Shown here one piece after another: positions 6,012 to 12,240 of a DNA stretch of 12,240 nucleotides. Every line of letters begins with the position of its first letter. Position 1 is the stretch's first letter. The stretch lies in NCBI GenBank assembly GCA_030538175.1, contig JAUNUL010000054.1:1-12240 (forward strand), read 5' to 3'. The stretch comes from Propionibacteriaceae bacterium (GTDB lineage: Bacteria; Actinomycetota; Actinomycetes; Propionibacteriales; Propionibacteriaceae). Under the pieces are notes generated by a model that saw nothing but the letters and a program-made list of their open reading frames with translations, was not told where the DNA came from and did no database searches. Position numbers and translations under genes: made by a program.

Positions 6012-7477
6012 CAGTCCTCGTCCCCCCTGCCGTGTCGCAGATCGTCTGCACCGCCAGCGCGCAGGTCGTCCAGCGCGCGGCCGTCGGTCAGTTCGTCCAG
6101 CGTGCCACCGTGGTCGTCGGCGTCCCAGTCGATCTCATCGACGTCGCGGACCAGGTCATCGGTGGCCAACAGCGCCCGGGCCTCCCCTGCGGCGATGACC
6201 GAGCCGGTGACGATGATGCCGGGCCGGCCGGCGTCCGTGTCAACGATCGTGGTGGCGAGGTCGAGCGCGTCGGCGATGGTGTCGGCCCGGCGTACTCTCC
6301 CCGGCCCGAACACCTCCTGCGCCAGATCGACGAGCTCGTCGACGCCCAACCCGCGGTCGGTGGAGGCGACGCGGGTGCAGACGATCTCGTGCATCACCGG
6401 CTCCCAGATCCGCAGGACTGCTTCGGCGTCCTTGTCAGCCATGACCGCAAAGACACCCACCAGCGGTTCGAAGGAGTACGCCTCCACCATCGCTTCCGCC
6501 GACGCCGCGGCCGCGGCCGCGTTGTGGGCCCCATCGAGCACGATAGGCGGGGACTGCCGGATGGCCTCGAGACGACCGGGGGCGCGTACTTCAGCGAAAC
6601 CCTCGCGAACCAGGTCCTCCGGCAGTGCCTTCAACCCCAGGAACGCCTCGACCGCTGCCAACGCGACGGCTGCGTTGCGGGCCATGTGCACGCCGTGCAG
6701 CGGCAGGTGGATGTCGTCGACGGGACCGGCGGCGCCATTGAGGCGAATCAGCTGACCGCCGACGGCCTGTTTGCGGTCCAGCAGCCCGAAATCGAGGCCC
6801 TCGCGGTGGACCAGGGCGCCGACGTCCGCACAGTGCTCGAGCAGCACCTTCGCGGCCTCAACCGGCTGGCCAGCCAGGATCGCGTGCGCACCGGGCTTGA
6901 TGATCCCGGCCTTCTCACCTGCGATCTCTGTCAGCGTACCGCCCAGGATGTGCGTGTGATCCAGGTCGATCGGCATCACAACGGCGACTTGGGCATCCGC
7001 GATGTTGGTCGCATCCCACGTGCCGCCGAGGCCCACCTCGATGATCATCACGTCCACCGGGGCGTCGGCGAAGGCGGCATAGGCCATCGCGGTCAGCACC
7101 TCGAAGAACGTCATCGGCGCGCCCTGGAGCTGCTGCTCGTCAACGATCTCCACATAGGGCTTGATGTCCGCCCACACCTCGGCAAACCGCTCGCGACTGA
7201 TCGGCTGACCGTCGATGGCGATGCGTTCGGTGACGTCCACAAGGTGTGGCGACGAATAGCGCCCGGTGCGCAGACCGGCGGCACGCAGCAGCGCCTCGAT
7301 CATGATCGCGGTGGAGCCTTTGCCGTTGGTGCCGGTGATCTGGATGACCGGGCAGGCGCGCTGGGGGTCACCGAGGAGTTCAGTGACCGCGCGAATTCGG
7401 TCGAGACTGGGAGCGATGCGGTGCTCGGGCCAGCGTGCGGTCAACTCGGCCAGGAGCGTTTCATGTTGGGTTGCCAT
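6011..7477 (-). CDS. folC: Dihydrofolate synthase / folylpolyglutamate synthase
   Basis: An ATP-dependent Mur-ligase-type enzyme that adds glutamate to dihydropteroate and then to folates. The 488 residues show the P-loop I-T-G-T-N-G-K-G-S-T (47-56), the folate-site S-S-P-H-L (75-79), E-V-G-L-G-G-T-W-D-A-T-N (147-158), I-D-L-D-H-T-H-I-L-G (170-179), G-E-K-A-G-I-I-K and the C-terminal L-D-G-A-H-N. After the usual end (around A-G-E-A-R-A-L-L) there is an extra Asp-rich tail of about 50 residues. I chose ATG 7477 (MATQHETLL); an in-frame ATG at 7489 would add four residues but overlaps the -10-like TAGGAT. It is the first gene of a minus-strand unit with DUF4233 and ndk, and diverges from the mauE-like gene with only 27 nt between start codons. 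Confidence 0.95.
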   Translation of the reverse strand: MATQHETLLAELTARWPEHRIAPSLDRIRAVTELLGDPQRACPVIQITGTNGKGSTAIMIEALLRAAGLRTGRYSSPHLVDVTERIAIDGQPISRERFAEVWADIKPYVEIVDEQQLQGAPMTFFEVLTAMAYAAFADAPVDVMIIEVGLGGTWDATNIADAQVAVVMPIDLDHTHILGGTLTEIAGEKAGIIKPGAHAILAGQPVEAAKVLLEHCADVGALVHREGLDFGLLDRKQAVGGQLIRLNGAAGPVDDIHLPLHGVHMARNAAVALAAVEAFLGLKALPEDLVREGFAEVRAPGRLEAIRQSPPIVLDGAHNAAAAAASAEAMVEAYSFEPLVGVFAVMADKDAEAVLRIWEPVMHEIVCTRVASTDRGLGVDELVDLAQEVFGPGRVRRADTIADALDLATTIVDTDAGRPGIIVTGSVIAAGEARALLATDDLVRDVDEIDWDADDHGGTLDELTDGRALDDLRAGGADDLRHGRGDED

Positions 7478-7487
7478 GTCACCCGGC

Positions 7488-7493
7488 ATCCTA
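7488..7493 (-). promoter_or_regulatory. -10-like hexamer of folC
   Basis: TAGGAT on the minus strand, 10 nt before ATG 7477, implying a leader of a few bases. It overlaps by two bases (7492-7493) the divergent -10 of the mauE-like gene. No clear -35. Confidence 0.45.
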
Positions 7494-7497
7494 TGCT
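7492..7497 (+). promoter_or_regulatory. -10-like hexamer of the mauE-like gene
   Basis: TATGCT followed by 7 nt and ATG 7505, a leaderless layout. It shares its TA with the folC -10 on the other strand; the overlap is centred in a GCAT-CCT-ATGC dyad (7486-7496). The GTTGGG in the gap is a poor Shine-Dalgarno match. Confidence 0.5.
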
Positions 7498-7504
7498 GTT
7501 GGGC

Positions 7505-8134
7505 ATGACCCCCACCGCCACGGCGAATCCCAGCAGCCGATCGATCCTCGGCAGATATTCCGCGGGCGAGTGGTTCGGGCTCGTGGCCCGCGTGGTGGTC
7601 GCCGTGGTGTGGCTCGTCGCGAGCCTGCTGAAGCTCCCCTATCTGGAGGAGTCCGTGCTCGCGGTGCGCGGCTATCAGATCTTGCCCTATGACCTGGCGG
7701 TCGTGGTCGGCTACCTGTTGCCGATCGCGGAGCTGATCCTCGGCCTGCTGCTGATCGTGGGCCTGTTCACCCGGCCAGCGGCCGTGTTGAGCGCGCTGAT
7801 CATGATCGCGTTCATCATCGGCATCGCCCAGGCATGGGCGCGTGGCCTGGCCATCGACTGTGGCTGCTTCGGCGGCGGCGGGGAGATCGCCCTCGAGGAA
7901 GCCCAAGCGAAGTATCCCTGGGACATCGCGCGCGATGTCGGCCTGCTCCTGCTCTCGGCGTGGCTGGTGTGGCGCCCCCGGACACCGTTCAGCCTGGACG
8001 AGAAGCTCTTCGGCCCCGCTGACTTCACGGACTTCCCTGACACGGATTTCCCCGACACCGACACCTTCGACTCCGACGTCGACATCGATGTCGAGCCCAA
8101 CCCTGACACCGCGAAAGAGGACGTCACCCGATGA
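7505..8134 (+). CDS. MauE/DoxX-like redox membrane protein
   Basis: A 209-residue protein with four predicted membrane helices: about 22-43, 62-88, 91-112 and 139-157. The loop between helices 3 and 4 holds I-D-C-G-C-F-G-G-G-G with Cys119 and Cys121, a motif of MauE/DoxX-type proteins found beside thioredoxin-fold genes. By the positive-inside rule both termini are cytoplasmic and the CxC is on the outer face, placed to exchange electrons with the DsbA-like partner encoded next. Residues 163-209 form an unusual acidic tail (16 Asp/Glu between 165 and 206) with two D-F-P-D-T units. The ATG at 7505 is chosen because the open frame upstream lies antisense to folC. The stop overlaps the dsbA-like start by 4 nt (ATGA), so the two form an operon. 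Whether the pair oxidises or reduces exported thiols is not shown by sequence. Confidence 0.85.
   Translation: MTPTATANPSSRSILGRYSAGEWFGLVARVVVAVVWLVASLLKLPYLEESVLAVRGYQILPYDLAVVVGYLLPIAELILGLLLIVGLFTRPAAVLSALIMIAFIIGIAQAWARGLAIDCGCFGGGGEIALEEAQAKYPWDIARDVGLLLLSAWLVWRPRTPFSLDEKLFGPADFTDFPDTDFPDTDTFDSDVDIDVEPNPDTAKEDVTR
8116..8121 (+). promoter_or_regulatory. Shine-Dalgarno site of the dsbA-like gene
   Basis: AGAGGA within the end of the mauE-like gene, 9 nt before ATG 8131. It supports this start and coupled translation over the ATGA overlap. Confidence 0.55.
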
Positions 8135-8895
8135 GCAAGTCCACCCCTGCCAAGTCCGACAGCCGCCGCGCCCAGCTGCGCGCTGCCCAGCTGCAACAGG
8201 CCAAGCGCGACAAGAACCGGCGCATCGCCATGTTCTCGGTCATCGGCGTCGTGGTGATCGCCCTGGTGGCCGCCAGCGTCCTGCTGTTCCTCCGCTTCAG
8301 CGGTGCAGAGGCCACGACGGTCCCGCCGAACGCGACCGCGGCCCGCGACGGCATCGTGACTCATCCCGGCAAGGCGAAGGCTGGTGCGCCCAAGGTTGAG
8401 ATCTTCCTCGACTACCAGTGCCCCGCGTGCGCTCGCTTTGAGGCGAGCTTCGGCCCGACCCTGGATCAGATGGCGACCGCCGGCGACATCGACCTGTCGT
8501 ATCGGACGATGACGTTCCTCGACACCAACCTCCGCAATGACTCCTCCACCCGGGCCGCGAACGCCGCCGCCTGTGCGGATGTGACCGGTCACTACGCCGA
8601 CTATCACAACGCGATCTTCGCCCATCAGCCCTCGAATGAAGGCTCCGGCTATACCGAGGACAACCTCACCAAGGACTTCACCGCCCAGGCCGGCATCACC
8701 GGTGCGGCACTCGATGAGTTCAACACTTGCTATGCCGAGAAGCGGTTCAGCGGATTCGTGAAGAACGTCGACAACGAGGCAGGCAAGTCGGGCGTGACCG
8801 GCACTCCGAGCCTGCACGTCAACGGCAAGCCGATGGAGCTCGGGAACCTGACCGACGCCGCCTCCCTGCGTACGCAGATCGACGCGCTGAAATAG
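8131..8895 (+). CDS. Membrane-anchored DsbA-like thiol-disulfide oxidoreductase
   Basis: A 254-residue protein. Residues 1-31 are a strongly basic cytoplasmic tail (10 Lys/Arg, 2 Asp); 33-54 form a single membrane anchor; the rest is an extracytoplasmic thioredoxin-fold domain of the DsbA/Thioredoxin_4 type. The active site is F-L-D-Y-Q-C-P-A-C with Cys97 and Cys100, and the conserved cis-proline is Pro226 in T-G-T-P-S. Two more cysteines, 148 and 200, could form a structural disulfide as in mycobacterial DsbA (Rv2969c). It should catalyse disulfide exchange in exported proteins, with the mauE-like protein as probable redox partner, given the 4-nt overlap and matching topology. A hairpin follows 11 nt after the stop. 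Confidence 0.92.
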   Translation: MSKSTPAKSDSRRAQLRAAQLQQAKRDKNRRIAMFSVIGVVVIALVAASVLLFLRFSGAEATTVPPNATAARDGIVTHPGKAKAGAPKVEIFLDYQCPACARFEASFGPTLDQMATAGDIDLSYRTMTFLDTNLRNDSSTRAANAAACADVTGHYADYHNAIFAHQPSNEGSGYTEDNLTKDFTAQAGITGAALDEFNTCYAEKRFSGFVKNVDNEAGKSGVTGTPSLHVNGKPMELGNLTDAASLRTQIDALK

Positions 8896-8906
8896 TCCAT
8901 CGACGA

Positions 8907-8933
8907 CTCGGGAGGGGCGAACCGCCCGCCGAG
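8907..8933 (+). terminator. Hairpin terminator after the mauE-dsbA pair
   Basis: CTCGG (8907-8911) pairs with CCGAG (8929-8933), and GGGCG (8915-8919) with CGCCC (8923-8927), around an AAC loop with a small internal loop (8912-8914/8928). Ten pairs, GC-rich, no T-tract. It separates the redox pair from the valS promoter. Confidence 0.6.
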
Positions 8934-8941
8934 CGATAACC

Positions 8942-8954
8942 GACAGAAGCTGTC
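8942..8954. promoter_or_regulatory. Short dyad in the valS -35 region
   Basis: GACAG (8942-8946) and CTGTC (8950-8954) flank AAG. The dyad is centred about 32 nt before the putative valS transcript start, over the -35 position. It could be an operator or chance; the arms are only 5 bp. Confidence 0.2.
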
Positions 8955-8966
8955 AGTCACGCCGTC

Positions 8967-8972
8967 TAGGAT
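8967..8972 (+). promoter_or_regulatory. -10-like hexamer of valS
   Basis: TAGGAT followed by 7 nt and ATG 8980, the leaderless layout. It contains AGGA at 8 nt from the ATG, so it could equally act as a Shine-Dalgarno site. Resembles the malic enzyme element. Confidence 0.5.
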
Positions 8973-8979
8973 TCACCGC

Positions 8980-11604
8980 ATGACTGATGCATCCCAGACT
9001 GCCGCCCGCGTCCCCGACAAGCCCACCCTTGAGGGTTTGGAGGAGAAGTGGGCGGCAGCTTGGGCGGAGAACAAGACCTATGCGTTCGTCCGGCCCGAGG
9101 TTGATCTGACCGATCCGGCGAGCCGGGCCGCGGCGCGGGCGCAGGTGTTCTCCATCGACACTCCCCCGCCGACCGTGTCCGGATCACTGCACGTGGGGCA
9201 TGTCTTTTCCTATACGCACACCGACGTGATCGCGCGCTATCAGCGGATGACCGGCAAGCGGGTGTTCTATCCGATGGGGTGGGACGACAACGGCCTGCCG
9301 ACCGAGCGCCGGGTGCAGAACTACTACGGCGTGCGCTGCGATCCGCACGTCCCCTATGACCCCGATTTCGCCCCGCCGGCCAAGCCGGACCCGAAGCGGC
9401 AGGTGCCGATCAGCCGGCGCAACTTCATTGATCTGTGCCATGAGTTGACCGCGATCGACGAGCAGGCGTTCGAGGATCTGTGGCGCCGCGTCGGCCTGTC
9501 GGTGGACTGGGAGCAGCTCTATGCGACCATCTCCGACGAGACGTTGCGCACCTCGCAGCTGGCGTTCCTTCGCAACTATCACCGCGGGGAGGCCTATCTG
9601 TCGGAGGCCCCGACGATGTGGGATGTCACGTTCCAGACCGCCGTTGCCCAGGCCGAGCTCGAGGCCCGGGACTATCCGGGCGCCTATCACCGGATCAGCT
9701 TCCATCTGACCGAGGACGTCACGCTGCCCGAGGACTCTCCCGTCGAGGGCCGCAAGGTGTTCATCGAGACGACCCGTCCCGAACTGCTCGCGGCCTGCTG
9801 TGCACTGATCGCCCACCCCGACGATGAGCGTTATCAGCCGCTGTTCGGTCGCACGGTGACATCACCGGTGTTCGGCGTCGAGCTGCCGGTCCTGGCCCAT
9901 CCCGCGGCTGAGATGGACAAGGGTGCTGGCATCGCGATGTGCTGCACCTTCGGCGACCAGACCGACATCCAGTGGTGGCGGGAGCTGCAGCTGCCGACCC
10001 GCACGGTCGTCGGGCGCGATGGCCGGCTGCACCGCGAGACCCCGGAGTGGCTGCCGGATTCCGCGCCCTATGCCGAACTGGCCGGCAAGACCACGTTCTC
10101 GGCCCGAGAGGCGATGGTCCAGCTGCTCCGCGATTCCGGCGACCTGGATGGCGAGCCGAAGGCCACCCAACGCAAGGCCAACTTCTTCGAAAAGGGCGAC
10201 AAGCCGCTGGAGATCGTGTCCACCCGTCAGTGGTATGTGCGCAACGGCGGCCGCGACGAGGATCTCAAGCAGGACCTGCTGAAGCGCGGTGGCGAGCTCG
10301 AGTGGGTGCCGGAGCACATGCGGCACCGCTATGACAACTGGGTCGGCGGCCTCAACGGCGACTGGTTGATCTCGCGGCAGCGGTTCTTCGGCGTGCCGTT
10401 CCCGGTGTGGTATCCGCTGGACGCCGACGGCGACCCCGACTATGACGCGCCGATCTTGCCCCCCGAGGAGGCGTTGCCGGTCGATCCGTCCTCCGATGTC
10501 CCGCAGGGGTACGCGGAGTCCCAGCGTGATCAGCCGGGCGGTTTCACCGGCGATCCCGATGTGATGGACACCTGGGCGACCTCATCGCTGACCCCGCAGA
10601 TCGTCTGCGGTTGGGAACGCGACCCTGAGCTGTTCGCGATGACGTTCCCGATGGACATCGCGCCGCAGGCCCACGACATCATCCGGACCTGGCTGTTCTC
10701 CCGAGTCGTGCGGTCCCATTTCGAGTTCGACAGCCTGCCCTGGCGTCGGGCGACGGTCTCGGGCTTCGTGGTCGACCCCGACCGCAAGAAGATGTCGAAG
10801 TCCAAGGGCAACGTCGTCGTCCCCACGGACATCCTCGATCGGTTCGGCGCCGACGCCGTGCGCTGGCGGGCCGCGATGGCACGCCCCGGCACGGACTCGC
10901 CCTTCGACGAGACCCAGATGAAGGTGGGCCGCCGGCTCGCAACCAAGGTCCTGAACGCATCGAAGTTCGTGCTCGGCATGTCCGGTGATTCCCTGGGTGG
11001 CGAGGTCACCGAACCTGCCGACAGAGCGATGCTGGCCGGGCTGCGTGAGGTCGTGATCGCAGCGACACGTGCCTTCGAGGCCTATGACTATTCCGCGGCG
11101 CTGGAGGCGACCGAAACCTTCTTCTGGTCGTTCTGTGACGACTATCTGGAGTTGGTGAAGGAGCGCGCCTATGGCGCCGGTGGCGACGAGGCCGCCAGCT
11201 CGGCCCGGGCCGCGTTGGCAGGCGCGCTGGAGATCCAACTCCGACTGTTCGCGCCGTTCCTGCCGTTCGTGACCGAAGAGGTCTGGTCGTGGTGGCGGGA
11301 GGGCTCTGTGCACCACCAGCCCTGGCCACAGGCCGACGAGATCATTGACGCGGGCGAGGTCGCTCTGCTCGGCGATCTGGCCGATGCCCTTATCGCTATC
11401 CGCGGGGCGAAGTCGAACGCCAAGGTCTCGATGAAGACCGAGGCGAGCCGGGCGGTCTTCCGTGGGGACGAGCTGTCCCTGCAGCGACTGCAGTCGATCG
11501 AAGCCGACCTGCGCGCGGTTGGTCGGTTGGTCGGTGACGTTGAGTGGACGGTCTCGGACGGTCCGCTGTCGGTCGACGTGGAGTTGGTGGCGCCCAGCAC
11601 CTGA
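8980..11604 (+). CDS. valS: Valyl-tRNA synthetase
   Basis: Charges tRNA-Val with valine in the cytoplasm. The 874 residues show the class I signatures: H-V-G-H (71-74) in S-G-S-L-H-V-G-H, G-W-D-D-N-G-L-P-T-E-R-R-V-Q shortly after, T-T-R-P-E (264-268) opening the editing (CP1) domain, and K-M-S-K-S (604-608). The anticodon-binding domain follows and the protein ends soon after, without the C-terminal coiled-coil of E. coli-type ValRS. Length and the D-D-N-G-L-P-T-E block fit the archaeal-like (type 2) group, which to my knowledge includes many Actinobacteria. The ATG at 8980 gives the expected N-terminus. In mycobacteria valS precedes folC on the same strand; here it points away, behind the redox pair. 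The 84-nt upstream region is too short for a T-box and shows none. Confidence 0.96.
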   Translation: MTDASQTAARVPDKPTLEGLEEKWAAAWAENKTYAFVRPEVDLTDPASRAAARAQVFSIDTPPPTVSGSLHVGHVFSYTHTDVIARYQRMTGKRVFYPMGWDDNGLPTERRVQNYYGVRCDPHVPYDPDFAPPAKPDPKRQVPISRRNFIDLCHELTAIDEQAFEDLWRRVGLSVDWEQLYATISDETLRTSQLAFLRNYHRGEAYLSEAPTMWDVTFQTAVAQAELEARDYPGAYHRISFHLTEDVTLPEDSPVEGRKVFIETTRPELLAACCALIAHPDDERYQPLFGRTVTSPVFGVELPVLAHPAAEMDKGAGIAMCCTFGDQTDIQWWRELQLPTRTVVGRDGRLHRETPEWLPDSAPYAELAGKTTFSAREAMVQLLRDSGDLDGEPKATQRKANFFEKGDKPLEIVSTRQWYVRNGGRDEDLKQDLLKRGGELEWVPEHMRHRYDNWVGGLNGDWLISRQRFFGVPFPVWYPLDADGDPDYDAPILPPEEALPVDPSSDVPQGYAESQRDQPGGFTGDPDVMDTWATSSLTPQIVCGWERDPELFAMTFPMDIAPQAHDIIRTWLFSRVVRSHFEFDSLPWRRATVSGFVVDPDRKKMSKSKGNVVVPTDILDRFGADAVRWRAAMARPGTDSPFDETQMKVGRRLATKVLNASKFVLGMSGDSLGGEVTEPADRAMLAGLREVVIAATRAFEAYDYSAALEATETFFWSFCDDYLELVKERAYGAGGDEAASSARAALAGALEIQLRLFAPFLPFVTEEVWSWWREGSVHHQPWPQADEIIDAGEVALLGDLADALIAIRGAKSNAKVSMKTEASRAVFRGDELSLQRLQSIEADLRAVGRLVGDVEWTVSDGPLSVDVELVAPST

Positions 11605-11650
11605 TCCAACACACTCAGCGGGACCCAGCCGCGCGTGGGATGCTGGAGCC

Positions 11651-12240
11651 ATGCGTGCCACAGTGTTGTTTGGACCCCATGACATCCAACTCGTCGACGT
11701 GCCGGCGCCGGAGCTCTTGGAGCCGGGTGATGCCATCGTGCGATTGGCAGCCACCTGCGTCTGCGGGTCGGATCTGTGGAACTACCGCGGGATCCGGTCG
11801 ATCAGCGAGCCGCAGCGCCCTGGTCACGAGTTGGTCGGGGTGGTCACGGAGATCGGTGCGGATGTCACCGCGGTCAAGGTCGGCGACTTCGTTGTCGGAC
11901 CGTTCAACAGCAACTGTGGCGAGTGCGCCCACTGCCGGGCCGGATTCCAGTCCTGCTGTGCGAACGTGCAGATGTTCAAGCCAGGTACGCAGGCCGAGGC
12001 GGTGCGCATCCCCCTCGCCAACGGGACGTTGGTGCCGCTGGCCGAGCATCCCGACCCGGCTCTCTATCCGTCCCTGCTTGCCTGCTCCGATGTGATGAGC
12101 ACCGGCTGGCATGCTGCGACGATGGCGAACGTGCACCCGGGCACCACGGTCGCGATCGTCGGCGATGGTGCCGTGGGCCTCTGCGGTGTCATCGCTGCGA
12201 AAGAGTTGGGCGCAGAGAAGATCATCATCAGCAGCCGTCA
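11651..12240 (+). CDS. Zinc-dependent alcohol dehydrogenase (MDR family), partial
   Basis: The first 196 codons of a medium-chain dehydrogenase/reductase that runs off the right edge; the family is usually about 340-350 residues. Seen: catalytic-zinc Cys38 in C-G-S-D, G-H-E with His59/Glu60, four structural-zinc cysteines C89-x2-C92-x2-C95-x7-C103, and the start of the NAD(P) Rossmann fold V-G-D-G-A-V-G (170-176). It should oxidise an alcohol or reduce an aldehyde with NAD(P); the substrate cannot be told. It starts 46 nt after valS on the same strand with no clear terminator between, so read-through is possible. Before the ATG is GGAG only 2 nt away (too close for a good Shine-Dalgarno) and GATGCT with a 6-nt gap, a poor version of the leaderless -10 layout. 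Confidence 0.92.
   Translation, partial: MRATVLFGPHDIQLVDVPAPELLEPGDAIVRLAATCVCGSDLWNYRGIRSISEPQRPGHELVGVVTEIGADVTAVKVGDFVVGPFNSNCGECAHCRAGFQSCCANVQMFKPGTQAEAVRIPLANGTLVPLAEHPDPALYPSLLACSDVMSTGWHAATMANVHPGTTVAIVGDGAVGLCGVIAAKELGAEKIIISSR

Noticed and set aside
6032..8134. A 700-codon plus-strand frame joining a folC-antisense region to the mauE-like protein
   Set aside because: The first two thirds lie opposite folC and have no family resemblance. The real protein begins at ATG 7505 behind its own -10 element.
8896..8979. T-box riboswitch or attenuator before valS
   Set aside because: The 84-base region holds a terminator hairpin for the previous gene and a -10 element next to the ATG. There is no T-box consensus and no room for one if the mRNA is leaderless.
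11605..11650. Terminator between valS and the alcohol dehydrogenase
   Set aside because: Only a 5-bp pairing (CCAGC 11625-11629 with GCTGG 11642-11646) with a long loop is present, too weak to call.
10582..11754. A 390-codon minus-strand frame across the end of valS and into the dehydrogenase
   Set aside because: It overlaps the conserved KMSKS and anticodon-binding parts of valS and the start of the dehydrogenase; no motif is seen in it.

Overview
The window looks like ordinary, densely coded chromosome from a high-GC actinobacterium. The bases are GC-rich throughout, genes are closely packed, and several gene families are typical of Actinobacteria: DUF4233, the radical SAM/DUF2344 pair, a non-E. 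coli-type valyl-tRNA synthetase and a DUF3558-like lipoprotein. A member of the Propionibacteriales is possible, but the sequence alone does not fix the genus. I see no phage, IS element, CRISPR array, rRNA or tRNA, and no gene-free stretch longer than about 140 bases.

Layout from left to right: (1) 1-418, minus, the N-terminal part of a DUF2344 'radical SAM-linked' protein that runs off the left edge. (2) 526-2349, plus, a large NAD-type malic enzyme. (3) 2482-3063, minus, a small lipoprotein convergent with the malic enzyme; a 12-bp-stem hairpin lies between them. (4) 3203-5173, minus, a B12-binding-like radical SAM protein with a C-terminal cysteine cluster. (5) 5240-5647, minus, nucleoside diphosphate kinase. 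(6) 5667-6011, minus, the DUF4233 membrane protein. (7) 6011-7477, minus, folC. (8) 7505-8134 and 8131-8895, plus, a MauE/DoxX-like membrane protein and a membrane-anchored DsbA-like oxidoreductase, overlapping by 4 nt. (9) 8980-11604, plus, valS. (10) 11651 to the right edge, plus, the N-terminal part of a zinc-dependent alcohol dehydrogenase.

The minus-strand block folC-DUF4233-ndk-radical SAM-(DUF2344) is a rearranged form of the known actinobacterial order valS-folC-DUF4233-ndk-rne (in M. tuberculosis Rv2448c to Rv2444c). Here valS is on the opposite strand with a thiol-redox pair between it and folC. The radical SAM gene is separated from its usual partner DUF2344 by the malic enzyme and the lipoprotein. 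If the order holds, an RNase E/G gene should lie just beyond the left edge.

The most interesting features are regulatory and architectural. Most genes have a TANNNT -10-like hexamer only 6-10 nt before the ATG, the layout expected for leaderless mRNA. The folC and mauE -10 elements overlap back to back. The ndk -10 sits in the loop of a perfect 6-bp dyad. CTAG is almost absent, and three of its four copies lie in -10 elements. Tyrosine is encoded mainly by TAT although other codons end in C or G. The MauE-like protein has a strongly acidic C-terminal tail and its DsbA partner a strongly basic N-terminal tail, both predicted to be cytoplasmic. I did not find a clear new defence or mobile system here.
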